Assembly (NCBI RefSeq): GCF_014982745.1
Contig: NZ_JADCKA010000008.1
Coordinates: forward strand, 1 to 64,000
Source: Gallibacter intestinalis
GTDB lineage: Bacteria > Bacillota > Clostridia > Peptostreptococcales > Anaerovoracaceae
DNA: 64,000 bases
Direction: 5' to 3'
The stretch's first letter is position 1. Each line of letters begins with the position of its first letter. Under the pieces are notes generated by a model. That model was not told the DNA's origin. It did not search any database and saw only the letters and a list, made by a program, of their open reading frames with translations. Made by a program: the position numbers and the translations under genes. This document shows positions 1 through 7,033 of this stretch, in pieces.

Positions 1-150
1 TGGATTGAGGATTTATCCACATACATGAAAAGCAGTGGCAAAATATACGATGACCATTATGCTACTTTGTGGAAATGGTATCGAGATGACCCTAAAAGGC
101 ATGAAAAGTCAGAGAGGTATGACGGACCACAACTTGGGAGAGATATATGA
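1..150 (+). CDS. C-terminal end of a phage replisome organizer-like protein (partial)
   Basis: An open frame enters from the left edge and stops with TGA at 148-150, giving 49 residues. The stretch with DLSTYMKSSGK and DHYATLWKWYRDD resembles the extreme C-terminus of DnaD-like phage replisome organizers, which commonly end in a conserved short tryptophan-rich tail. The stop overlaps the start of the helicase-loader gene (ATGA), the usual pairing of initiator and DnaC-like loader in Firmicutes phages. Only the tail is visible, so the family call rests on this motif and on context. Confidence 0.55.
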   Translation, partial: WIEDLSTYMKSSGKIYDDHYATLWKWYRDDPKRHEKSERYDGPQLGRDI

Positions 151-869
151 GAGCAGAGATTGAGAAGATAATAGCGAACATAAGACCTACGCTTTCAGAG
201 CCAGTATATGATTGCCCTATCTGCAAAGACACCGGATACATCGAGACCGTGATTGACGGCTACGAGTATGCAAAAGAATGTGAATGCCAGATAAGAGAAA
301 GGGAGCAGAAAAGGCAGGAAAAGTACATCGCTGAAAGCGGACTACAGACGGTATTGGATAGCATGACATTTGACACATACGAGGAAACGGAAAAGGCTAA
401 TGCAAATTTAAAAGCGACCGCAAGAGCGTATCTGAATGAGTATCAAGATTACTGGTGGTACATTTCCGGAGTGTCCGGATGCGGAAAAACTCACATCACG
501 ACTGCAATTTGCGGCGAGCTGATTAAACAAGGGATACCGGTTCACTATATGCAGTGGAGAGATGAAAGTACAGAGATTAAGTCATTAGTGAACGATGATG
601 CAAAGTACGGCGAGAAAATGAGACGGCTCAAGAAAGTGAACGTCCTATATATAGACGACTTTTTCAAGGGAGCGGTCACGGAAGCAGACATCAAGTTAGC
701 GTTCGAGATAATCAACGCACGATACATCGCTAAACTACCGACACTGTTCAGTAGTGAGTTAAGCGTAGCAGAGATATTAGACATCGATGAAGCGATAGCA
801 GGACGCATAAATCAGAGAGCAGATAAGTATGTGCTGAATGTCCGCAAGATCGGGAATAGGAGGTTATGA
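147..869 (+). CDS. DnaC-like helicase loader ATPase
   Basis: 240 residues. Residues 23-47 carry Cys23-x2-Cys26 and Cys45-x-Cys47, a probable zinc-binding N-terminal element seen in phage DnaC homologs. A Walker A motif GVSGCGKT lies near residues 109-116 and a Walker B VLYIDDF near 166-171, followed by an arginine-rich sensor region (INARYIA, AGRINQRADKY). The family loads the replicative DnaB-type helicase at the phage origin and is an AAA+ ATPase. The start overlaps the stop of the preceding gene, so translational coupling with the initiator is likely. Length is normal for the family. Confidence 0.85.
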   Translation: MRAEIEKIIANIRPTLSEPVYDCPICKDTGYIETVIDGYEYAKECECQIREREQKRQEKYIAESGLQTVLDSMTFDTYEETEKANANLKATARAYLNEYQDYWWYISGVSGCGKTHITTAICGELIKQGIPVHYMQWRDESTEIKSLVNDDAKYGEKMRRLKKVNVLYIDDFFKGAVTEADIKLAFEIINARYIAKLPTLFSSELSVAEILDIDEAIAGRINQRADKYVLNVRKIGNRRL

Positions 870-1012
870 TGATAAACCTAAAAATAAACAACTACGGAGA
901 AATCAAGGTTAAGGCTAAAGGCAATTTACATGAGCTGTTAGTGCAGATGAATAGATTGAGTAGAGTCATCAAAGAGACTATGCAAGAGGTTGAGAAATGC
1001 AAAGAAAAGTAA
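866..1012 (+). CDS. Small phage protein, 48 residues, unknown
   Basis: ATG at 866 overlaps the helicase-loader stop (ATGATGA), preceded by AGGAGG at 858-863. The product of 48 residues is lysine-rich with an amphipathic helix in its second half (LHELLVQMNRLSRVIKETMQE). The reading frame ends inside the next gene, so three genes are chained by overlaps, which supports it being translated. No family is recognised. Confidence 0.6.
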   Translation: MMINLKINNYGEIKVKAKGNLHELLVQMNRLSRVIKETMQEVEKCKEK

Positions 1013-1482
1013 TAGCAATGGCAGTAATTCTGATAGTATTTATTGCTTTGGGATATGGATATTATGAGCTGCAAGAGGTCAAAGCTGAATTACAAGCGAT
1101 AAATAATAATTCTGTTAAGGCTATCGAGCAGTTGCATGAAGATATTGAAGCAATAAAAAGCGAGATGGACGGCATCGAAAGTAACTTACCGACATTTGCT
1201 GGGGTATTCAGCACAACTGCATATTGCAAATGTGAGAAATGCTGCGGAGTATGGACTGACAGCCCTACCAAGTCGGGAACTACACCACAGGAAGGGCGGA
1301 CAATAGCAGTTGATCCCGATGTAATACCACTGGGAACGCAAGTCATCATCGACGGTAAGGTCTACACGGCAGAGGATACAGGCTCAGCCGTAAAAGGTAA
1401 TGTGATTGATATTTACTATAGTGACCACGAGGAGACAGAAGAATATGGCAGACAGAACAGAGAAGTATGGATTTGTGCGTAG
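997..1482 (+). CDS. Membrane-anchored 3D-domain protein
   Basis: 161 residues. A single hydrophobic helix (about residues 4-24) is followed by a short coiled-coil stretch (about 25-62), then a 3D domain. The three signature aspartates are seen in AVDPDVIPLG, AEDTG and VIDIY, and the domain has a paired-cysteine entry CKCEKC. The 3D domain is shared with MltA-type murein enzymes and with YuiC/YocH-like proteins of Firmicutes, so a role at the cell wall is expected. In phages such genes sit among early or replication genes and their role is not settled. The gene overlaps its neighbours at both ends. Confidence 0.75.
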   Translation: MQRKVIAMAVILIVFIALGYGYYELQEVKAELQAINNNSVKAIEQLHEDIEAIKSEMDGIESNLPTFAGVFSTTAYCKCEKCCGVWTDSPTKSGTTPQEGRTIAVDPDVIPLGTQVIIDGKVYTAEDTGSAVKGNVIDIYYSDHEETEEYGRQNREVWICA

Positions 1483-1636
1483 TGATAAGTTGCAAGAAAA
1501 ATGCTGTCTGAACTGCCGATACTGCACCGAGAGCATAAGATGCACTGTTAACATAATGAATATGTCAGTAGTCGAAGCAATGTTTAGTCGGTGCGATGTT
1601 TGGAACAGATGGAAAAAGAAGAGGAGCAGAAAATGA
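1445..1636 (+). CDS. Small Cys-rich phage protein, 63 residues
   Basis: ATG 1445 lies inside the end of the 3D-domain gene and is preceded by GGAGA. The product contains CCLNCRYC and two further cysteines (RCTVN, RCDVW), a spacing like a small zinc ribbon. An upstream in-frame ATG at 1406 has no ribosome binding site and lies deeper in the previous gene, so 1445 is preferred. Function unknown; similar short zinc-ribbon proteins are frequent in clostridial phage early regions. Confidence 0.6.
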   Translation: MADRTEKYGFVRSDKLQEKCCLNCRYCTESIRCTVNIMNMSVVEAMFSRCDVWNRWKKKRSRK

Positions 1637-1902
1637 AGTTAGATTTACGAGAAATGAATAAATTAGAGATAGTCCTTAAGCAGAAAGGAGCGTTCTATAA
1701 AAGAATACCATTGCCAGAAGATGGCATTAAAGAACAGATAGTAGTGTACAGTCCTACAGATGGCCGAAGAATATGGGATGCAGTTATCGGATTGGGAACA
1801 TACGGAAGCAGAGCAGGACTATTAGAACTAATGTATGAAGATAGTGGCGAAGTTATCGGCAATCTGACTGCAGAAGGTGTGATACGAGAGACAAAGATAT
1901 GA
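1633..1902 (+). CDS. Small phage protein, 89 residues, unknown
   Basis: Start chosen at ATG 1633, which overlaps the stop of the preceding gene (ATGA) with an AGGAG upstream at 1621-1625. Residues 1-40 form a basic N-terminus, then a short beta-rich region (QIVVYSPTDGRRIWDAVIG) and a glycine-containing turn. No recognised family. Its place in a chain of overlapping early phage genes supports expression. Confidence 0.55.
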   Translation: MKLDLREMNKLEIVLKQKGAFYKRIPLPEDGIKEQIVVYSPTDGRRIWDAVIGLGTYGSRAGLLELMYEDSGEVIGNLTAEGVIRETKI

Positions 1903-1964
1903 GCAAAGGTGAAGTTATAGGATTGATATTGATATTTGCGCTGCTGATACTGGCGGCGATGTAG
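1899..1964 (+). CDS. Single-pass membrane microprotein, 21 residues
   Basis: ATG 1899 overlaps the stop of the previous gene (ATGA). The product has about five polar residues followed by a hydrophobic run (VIGLILIFALLILAAM) long enough to cross a membrane. It ends 10 bases before the next start with its AGGAGG site. Too short to be certain, but the overlap is the same coupling arrangement used by the neighbours. Confidence 0.4.
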   Translation: MSKGEVIGLILIFALLILAAM

Positions 1965-1974
1965 GAGGATTTAC

Positions 1975-2997
1975 ATGAAAATCAAAGGAATGGATAAAAA
2001 TATGCAGTGCCGAGGATTTCAGTTTGAAGTCGGTAAAGAATATAAAAAAGACAACAACGGCAGACCGCTTGAGCTATGCAGTGATACAGTATTCCACTAC
2101 TGCAACTCTTTGCGAGATGTAAATTGTTTTTACGATGTCGCTGCTAGCGATAATAGATTTTTCGAGATTGAAGTATTAGGCGAGGAAATTACAGATGGTA
2201 CAAAATGTGGAAGCGACCACATAAAAATTATTCGTGAAATAACAGGTGAGGAATTAAACATCCTAAAAGGCTTAATCAATGGAAATACTGGAGTATTTAA
2301 CAGCGGCATTAGTAACAGCGGCGATAGTAACAGCGGCTATGGGAACAGCGGCAATAGTAACAGCGGCAATAGGAACAGCGGCAATAGTAACAGCGGCGAT
2401 AGGAACAGCGGCAATAGTAACAGCGGCAATTGGAACAGCGGCATTAGTAACAGCGGCGATAGGAACAGCGGCAATAGTAACAGCGGCGATTGGAACAGCG
2501 GCAATAGGAACAGCGGCAATATGAACAGCGGCGATTGTAACAGTGGCGATTGGAACAGCGGCGATTGGAACAGCGGCGATAGTAACAGCGGCGATAGGAA
2601 CAGCGGCAATAGTAACAGCGGCTATGGGAACAAATGCGACGGTTCCAACGGAGTATTCTGCACTGAAGAAGATATGGATATAAGAATATTCAACAAGCCG
2701 TCAGGCATGTCTTTGAGAGATTTCTACAGAAGTAAATATTATAACGCTTTATGTTCCGCACCGTTCATCTTAACCGATTGGGTTGAATATACAGACGAAG
2801 AAAAAGCAGAAGATGAAGATAAAGCATTAATTGGCGGCTATCTCAAAACTTACACCATGGAGGAAGCATGGGCAAATTGGTGGGAGGAAATGACTCAAGG
2901 AAACAAAGAAATTATTAAATCAATTCCCAATTTCGATGCTGAAATATTCAAAAAAATCACTGGGATAGAAGTTAAACAGGAGGATACAGATGAATAG
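1975..2997 (+). CDS. DUF7666-like protein with 22 NSGxx pentapeptide repeats
   Basis: 340 residues. The N-terminal ~90 residues (KGMDKNMQCRGFQFEVGKEY, CSDTVFHYCNSLRDV, RFFEIEVLGE) resemble the DUF7666 phage domain. Residues ~109-218 are 22 uninterrupted pentapeptides NSGxx, where position 4 is N, D, I or Y and position 5 is S, R, W, M, C or G; this matches the xNxGx class (Pentapeptide_2) and should form a regular solenoid. The C-terminal ~115 residues are acidic and unassigned. Translation starts at ATG 1975 after AGGAGG (1964-1969). Function is not known; the repeat part is a DNA minisatellite and likely varies in length. Confidence 0.75.
   Translation: MKIKGMDKNMQCRGFQFEVGKEYKKDNNGRPLELCSDTVFHYCNSLRDVNCFYDVAASDNRFFEIEVLGEEITDGTKCGSDHIKIIREITGEELNILKGLINGNTGVFNSGISNSGDSNSGYGNSGNSNSGNRNSGNSNSGDRNSGNSNSGNWNSGISNSGDRNSGNSNSGDWNSGNRNSGNMNSGDCNSGDWNSGDWNSGDSNSGDRNSGNSNSGYGNKCDGSNGVFCTEEDMDIRIFNKPSGMSLRDFYRSKYYNALCSAPFILTDWVEYTDEEKAEDEDKALIGGYLKTYTMEEAWANWWEEMTQGNKEIIKSIPNFDAEIFKKITGIEVKQEDTDE
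2299..2628 (+). repeat. 15-bp coding minisatellite, 22 units
   Basis: Twenty-two tandem 15-base units, consensus AACAGCGGCRATWGK, fill this stretch without interruption and in frame with the host gene. AACAGCGGC is nearly invariant (one unit has AACAGT); variation is confined to the last six bases, which encode repeat positions 4 and 5. Changes in unit number would keep the frame. Confidence 0.95.
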
Positions 2998-3050
2998 CGT
3001 AGATAAGGCTACCCTAGAACATAAATATAACGAAACTAAACTTAAAATAG

Positions 3051-3248
3051 GTGAAGCGAATAAAAAAGGAGGAAATGGAGGCTATTATTGGAAGGCATTT
3101 ATCAAAAGATGAATGTGTACATCATATTGACAAAAACAGAGCAAATAATAAAAAAGAAAATTTAATTTTAATGACGAAAAGTGAGCATATGTCTTTTCAT
3201 GCAAAAGAGAGACATCAACAAAGGAGGAATGACTTATCAATTCAGTAG
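3051..3248 (+). CDS. HNH endonuclease-like short protein, probably N-terminally shortened
   Basis: 65 residues from GTG 3051. The segment IIGRHLSKDECVHHIDKN, then NLILMTKSEHMSFH, matches the C-terminal half of phage HNH proteins (ECVHHIDxNxxNNxxENL, HxxxH). The usual N-terminal beta-hairpin region is missing. The start is uncertain: GTG 3051 has a weak site, and ATG 3075 sits too close to its GGAGG. A competing 40-codon frame (2990-3112) begins in the ATGA overlap with the preceding gene, so the region looks rearranged. It may be a remnant or a minimal homing nuclease. Confidence 0.5.
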   Translation: MKRIKKEEMEAIIGRHLSKDECVHHIDKNRANNKKENLILMTKSEHMSFHAKERHQQRRNDLSIQ

Positions 3249-3619
3249 TACTTATAGGCAGACTAACAAGAGATCCTGAAGTGAGATATACCGAATCCCA
3301 GTTGGCCGTTGCAAGATTTTCAATAGCCATTAATAGGGTTCCTGGTAGAGACGGTCAGGACAGAGGCGCTGATTTCCCGAATATCGTAGTCTTTGGCAAA
3401 CAGGCTGAAAACTGCGAAAGATTCCTTACAAAGGGAAGACAGGTGGCTATTCAGGGTCACATTCAGACGGGAAGCTACGAAAAAGACGGCAGAAAAGTTT
3501 ATACCACAGATGTGGTTGCTGACAGAGTTGAGTTCCTTGAATGGGGAGATAGAGAGCAGAAAAGTGACGGGACACCGTCCGGATTCACTGAAATAAACGA
3601 GGAGGATATACCGTTCTAA
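3236..3619 (+). CDS. ssb: Single-stranded DNA-binding protein, apparently with an ATC start
   Basis: 127 residues if translation begins at ATC 3236. The frame gives NSVVLIGRLTRDPEVRYTES, then FPNIVVFGKQAENC and VEFLEW, with the acidic tip EEDIPF, i.e. a full OB-fold SSB with its partner-binding tail. It coats ssDNA in replication and recombination. There is no ATG, GTG or TTG between the in-frame TGA (3230-3232) and the conserved start; AAGGAGG (3221-3227) is 8 bases before ATC, exactly where M-NSVV is expected. The first canonical in-frame start (GTG 3281) would delete strand 1. Either ATC is used or there is a small indel. Confidence 0.85.
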   Translation: MNSVVLIGRLTRDPEVRYTESQLAVARFSIAINRVPGRDGQDRGADFPNIVVFGKQAENCERFLTKGRQVAIQGHIQTGSYEKDGRKVYTTDVVADRVEFLEWGDREQKSDGTPSGFTEINEEDIPF

Positions 3620-4437
3620 TGAATAAGATTGAATTATATAACGATAATTTTCAAAACTATAAAAGATATAACATACCAAAGGCACAATTAGTTGTTGCAG
3701 ACATACCGTACAATATAGGGACTAATTTTTACGGATCAAATCCCACTTGGTATATAGGTGGAGATAGAAAAAATGGCGAAAGCAAAAAAGCAGGGAAAGC
3801 GGCATTTAATACAGATTTCAATTTTAACATAGCGGAATATTTCCACTTTTGCAATAAATTATTAAAAAAAGAGCCTAAAACTACCAATGGAAGAGGTAGA
3901 TCGTCTGATGCTCCATGTATGATAGTATTCTGTTCTTTTGAACAGCTTCAAACAGTAATCAAATATGCAAAAAAACATGGATTTAAAAATCATATACCGC
4001 TTATATTCTGTAAGAATTATTCCCCACAAGTTCTAAAAGCTAATATGCGTATATGTGGAGCTACTGAATATGCATTACTTTTATACCGTGATAAACTACC
4101 TAAATTTAGAAATGGAGTACAGACAGACGAAAATGGGAAAAACATACCGGGAACAGGAAAGATGGTATTCAATTGGTTCACATGGGAGAGAGACGGAAAA
4201 GAGATACCTAAAATACATCCGGCTCAGAAGCCCGTCAAACTTCTTAAGCAACTGATAGAACTTTTTACTGATGAAGGTGATGTGGTGATTGATCCATGTG
4301 CTGGTAGTGGATCAACATTATTAGCAGCTTATGAACTTGGAAGAGATGCATATGGGTTTGAATGTTCAAGAGAAATCTACACGAAAGCAAAAAATCAAAT
4401 GCTAAAAAATTTAGATTTGCAAATGAGGATCGGATAA
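3619..4437 (+). CDS. Phage DNA methyltransferase (N4/N6-amino type)
   Basis: 272 residues. The catalytic motif IV comes first as DIPY (residues 28-31), a variant of DPPY, and the AdoMet-binding motif I comes near the C-terminus as DPCAGSGST (about 225-233), a permuted order typical of beta-class amino-methyltransferases. The target-recognition part lies between (about 60-200). It transfers a methyl group to an exocyclic amino group of adenine or cytosine. No restriction partner is adjacent, so it is an orphan enzyme, most simply for protection of phage DNA from host restriction. The start overlaps the ssb stop by one base. Confidence 0.85.
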   Translation: MNKIELYNDNFQNYKRYNIPKAQLVVADIPYNIGTNFYGSNPTWYIGGDRKNGESKKAGKAAFNTDFNFNIAEYFHFCNKLLKKEPKTTNGRGRSSDAPCMIVFCSFEQLQTVIKYAKKHGFKNHIPLIFCKNYSPQVLKANMRICGATEYALLLYRDKLPKFRNGVQTDENGKNIPGTGKMVFNWFTWERDGKEIPKIHPAQKPVKLLKQLIELFTDEGDVVIDPCAGSGSTLLAAYELGRDAYGFECSREIYTKAKNQMLKNLDLQMRIG

Positions 4438-4456
4438 AATAGGAGAAATTTTAAAA

Positions 4457-4774
4457 TTGGGAAAAACATCAAGAGAAAAAGGGAAAAGGGGCGAGCGAGA
4501 ACTCGCCCGAAAACTCCGAGAATATGGATATGATGCGCGTCGCTCCGTTCAGTATTGCGGAGCGAATGGCGATGCTGATGTTATAGGACTCCCGGGAGTA
4601 CATATTGAATGTAAACGCACCGAACGTTTGAGCCTATATGATGCGATGGCACAGGCGAAAGCAGATGCACGGAAAGGCGAAATGCCGGTAGTAATACACA
4701 GAAAGAATAACAGCGAGTGGCTTGTGATACAGCCGCTTGCGGATTGGATAGAGATGTACAAGGAGGTTAAATGA
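4457..4774 (+). CDS. PD-(D/E)xK nuclease, Holliday-junction-resolvase-like
   Basis: 105 residues from TTG 4457, with AGGAGA at 4441-4446. The order REKGKRGERELARKLREYGYDARR, then GDADVIGLPGVHIECKRTE gives the acidic-helix, Asp and E-x-K pattern of Hjc/Hjr-like PD-(D/E)xK nucleases. In phages such proteins resolve branched DNA before packaging. It is the right length for the family. No ATG is available at the correct position, so the TTG start is preferred. The end overlaps the next gene. Confidence 0.7.
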   Translation: MGKTSREKGKRGERELARKLREYGYDARRSVQYCGANGDADVIGLPGVHIECKRTERLSLYDAMAQAKADARKGEMPVVIHRKNNSEWLVIQPLADWIEMYKEVK

Positions 4775-5139
4775 TGGACGCAGTTAAGTATTTAAAAATA
4801 AAGAACCGAATGACAAAAAGATGTAGTCGCAGTCGCCCCAGCGACTGCTCTCAGTGCGTGTTAGATTTCGATAACAATCATTACAAGATAACCTGTGAGA
4901 TGTTCGAGTTGCAGCATCCGGAGGAAGCAGTAGCGGCAGTTGAGAAATGGGGAGAAAAGCATCCAGAAACAAGAATGAGCGATTTTTTAAAAAAGTTCCC
5001 AAAAGCAGAAGTGCTCAAATATGGATATGATGAATATATTGACATATGCCCTGTATATATTGACACTACAAGAAATTGCCCTAATGGAGAATGCAAAAAA
5101 TGTAAGCTCGAATACTGGAACGAGGAGGTAGAGGAATGA
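4771..5139 (+). CDS. Cys-rich phage protein, 122 residues, unknown
   Basis: The start ATGATG at 4771 overlaps the stop of the nuclease gene and has AGGAGG 5' of it. The product has a CSRSRPSDCSQCVLD cluster near the N-terminus and CPNGECKKC near the C-terminus, two likely half-sites for zinc, separated by a helical HPE-rich middle (VAAVEKWGEKHPETRMSDFLKKFP). Similar proteins are common in clostridial prophages without a known role. Confidence 0.6.
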   Translation: MMDAVKYLKIKNRMTKRCSRSRPSDCSQCVLDFDNNHYKITCEMFELQHPEEAVAAVEKWGEKHPETRMSDFLKKFPKAEVLKYGYDEYIDICPVYIDTTRNCPNGECKKCKLEYWNEEVEE

Positions 5140-5330
5140 AAGAGATTAAAGACCCGTCCATCCGCTCCAAGATAGAAGATTACTGTAAGGGCGGACTGGG
5201 ATGTAAAGCAATAGGTAACATATGGGAGACCGGAGGAATGTTCTATAAGGTAGAACTACTCCGGCATAACCCGGCAAGAAAGCAGATAGTACATATCATG
5301 AAGAGTGAGGTAGAAACAGATGGAGAATAA
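5136..5330 (+). CDS. Small phage protein, 64 residues, unknown
   Basis: ATG 5136 overlaps the previous stop (ATGA), with GAGG immediately upstream. The product is mixed-charge with no clear motif beyond a KGGLGCKAIGNIWETGG stretch that looks like a beta hairpin. It is coupled to the next gene, which starts 11 bases before its end. Confidence 0.5.
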   Translation: MKEIKDPSIRSKIEDYCKGGLGCKAIGNIWETGGMFYKVELLRHNPARKQIVHIMKSEVETDGE

Positions 5331-5547
5331 CTACAAAAGCGGAGGAATTGGATTCATTGGACTGTTAACAATAGTATTTATCACACTTAAATTGTGCGGA
5401 GTTATATCATGGAGTTGGGTGTGGGTATTGTTTCCGATGTGGATGGTCTTAGCAATAGCGATCTTGCTATTTTTAATATGTTTAGTAGTGACAATAATCA
5501 GTGGATTATTGAATAAAGCTTTCAAATTTCAAAATAAGGAGAAATAA
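5320..5547 (+). CDS. Small phage membrane protein, two helices
   Basis: 75 residues with two hydrophobic segments (about 10-32, IGFIGLLTIVFITLKLCGV, and 36-62, WVWVLFPMWMVLAIAILLF onward) and a short basic C-terminus. It overlaps the preceding gene by 11 bases. It is not next to the lysis genes, so a holin role is not supported. Role unknown. Confidence 0.5.
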   Translation: MENNYKSGGIGFIGLLTIVFITLKLCGVISWSWVWVLFPMWMVLAIAILLFLICLVVTIISGLLNKAFKFQNKEK

Positions 5548-5548
5548 G

Positions 5549-6103
5549 ATGTTCGAGTGTGCAGAAGAATTAAGAAGTATATTAAGAAGTTCCGGAGACA
5601 AACAGTTAACGGAATTAGCAGAGTTATTAGCAATGCAAGAGGAACTAGATAGAGCAATCCTAAAAGAGCAAGGAATAACGAGATACCCACAAGCAAGTAT
5701 GGAAGTAGCTTTGTTCGTAGAATTGGGAGAAATGTTAAACGAACTACCAACGCTTTTTAAACACTGGAAAAAGACGGCAAAAGACAATAGAGAAAAAGCA
5801 TTAGTAGAGTATGTGGACGCTTTACATTTTGCCTTGAGCTTAACTAATCAATACGCATTCATTATCACAGGAAGTGCGTCAACAGGGATCCTGCTACATA
5901 AATTTAAATATAGTGGAAAATGGGATGCGAAAAATAAAGCAAGCGTAATAGAACGGTGCATAAGACTTATAGGAGCATCACTATGGAAAATAGAATACCT
6001 ATTTAAGATAGGACTTTTATTTGATTTCACTTGGGACGAAATCTATAAAGCCTATAAAGATAAAAACGAGGTTAATTATCAGAGATTGAAAGAAGGTTAT
6101 TGA
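5549..6103 (+). CDS. Dimeric dUTPase (MazG-like fold)
   Basis: 184 residues. The metal-binding pattern of all-alpha dUTPases is visible: EVALFVELGEMLNELPTLFKHWKK (ExxE-type helix with a downstream Trp) and ALVEYVDALHFALSL (ExxD helix). These enzymes hydrolyse dUTP to dUMP and pyrophosphate, keeping uracil out of phage DNA. AAGGAG lies just upstream of the ATG. Length and motif order fit the PF08761 family; a general MazG NTP pyrophosphatase is the alternative. Confidence 0.75.
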   Translation: MFECAEELRSILRSSGDKQLTELAELLAMQEELDRAILKEQGITRYPQASMEVALFVELGEMLNELPTLFKHWKKTAKDNREKALVEYVDALHFALSLTNQYAFIITGSASTGILLHKFKYSGKWDAKNKASVIERCIRLIGASLWKIEYLFKIGLLFDFTWDEIYKAYKDKNEVNYQRLKEGY

Positions 6104-6104
6104 T

Positions 6105-6386
6105 ATGAAGATTAAAATTAAAGACGGGACATATCTCAATTCCGATGCCCAGTGTTACTGGATAAGCAAGGAACGGGAAAATAAAAAGACAGGAAAAACT
6201 GAGGAAAGAAGATTTACCGGATACTTCGGGAGAATAGATCAGTTACTTGATGACTACTTCGAGCAGCATATCCGAGACAGTAAGAGCAGCAGTTTAACTG
6301 CATTAAGAAAAGATGTAGCAGCGATTAAGAAAGAAATTAGAGAGATAGCAGAGGAGATTAAAAGATGCCTAACACCGGAAGAATAA
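6105..6386 (+). CDS. Small phage protein with C-terminal coiled coil, 93 residues
   Basis: Begins directly after the dUTPase. Residues 1-55 are a polar, possibly RNA- or DNA-contacting region (YWISKERENKKTGKTEERRFTGYFGRI), and residues 60-93 form a heptad-like helix (LRKDVAAIKKEIREIAEEIKR). The last 22 bases overlap the next gene. No family is recognised. Confidence 0.5.
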   Translation: MKIKIKDGTYLNSDAQCYWISKERENKKTGKTEERRFTGYFGRIDQLLDDYFEQHIRDSKSSSLTALRKDVAAIKKEIREIAEEIKRCLTPEE

Positions 6387-6919
6387 CCGTATGCCCATAT
6401 TACAGAGGGCACAAAGAACAGACCATAACATGTGAGGACTGTATCCATTTCTTTGGTAAGAAGGAAATACATGATAGATATATGGACGAGCACTGCGATA
6501 AGGACTGGCAGACTTGCAAATGGGCAAAAGACTGGGAGAAGCATTTAGGAGACCCTAATCACAGATGGAACGCTGCCATGAAGGAATTAAAGAAGCTCAT
6601 TGCACATCAAGGCAGACAGGCTAAGAAGATACGCAAGTTGGCAAGGCAGAATAAGGTATTAGAAACTATCCTGCTGCGTGACCGTGAGAAGTTGGCAAGG
6701 CAGGATAAGGGATTGAAAGAGTACGGAGAGCTATTCAGTCTGATGGAAGCAAGAGTAAGCTACATGGCACATATAGCAGGAGTCAAAGAGATAGATGAAG
6801 CAGAATTTAAGAAGTGGTGCAAACAATATGAGTATGCACAGGAGCCTATAGTCAAGGCAGGGAAGTTTGCTGGGATACGCTTTCACGAAAAGGTGGGGGA
6901 GAAAGAAAAAAGAGAGTGA
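6365..6919 (+). CDS. Phage protein with N-terminal zinc-cluster and coiled coil, 184 residues
   Basis: The N-terminus has Cys and His residues (CPYY, CEDC, HDRYMDEHCDKDWQTCKW) spaced like a zinc-binding module, followed by a long basic helical region (about 60-115, KELKKLIAHQGRQAKKIRKL) containing two copies of KLARQ. A C-terminal WCKQYEYAQ region is unassigned. The gene ends the early cluster and is followed by a strong intrinsic terminator at 6983. Function unknown. Confidence 0.5.
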   Translation: MPNTGRITVCPYYRGHKEQTITCEDCIHFFGKKEIHDRYMDEHCDKDWQTCKWAKDWEKHLGDPNHRWNAAMKELKKLIAHQGRQAKKIRKLARQNKVLETILLRDREKLARQDKGLKEYGELFSLMEARVSYMAHIAGVKEIDEAEFKKWCKQYEYAQEPIVKAGKFAGIRFHEKVGEKEKRE

Positions 6920-6982
6920 CATATTATATTGGTGGGTATATTTTTAATGTATATGTTTTTATGTGAACAAACCTAAAAGCAA

Positions 6983-7006
6983 GGGGCGAGAAATCGCCCC
7001 TCTTTT
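6983..7006 (+). terminator. Intrinsic terminator closing the early gene cluster
   Basis: Perfect stem GGGGCGA / TCGCCCC with a GAAA tetraloop, then TCTTTT. Founding member of a hairpin family repeated at 11160, 16227, 21374 and 32291. Confidence 0.9.
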
Positions 7007-7033
7007 AGTACTCTCAAATAGAAAGGAGCACGT

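Noticed and set aside
2299-2628. CRISPR-like array
   Set aside because: The units are contiguous 15-base coding repeats without spacers, in frame with a protein.
5320-5547. Holin
   Set aside because: Two membrane helices, but in the early region far from the amidase; the lysis holin at 32694 fits better.
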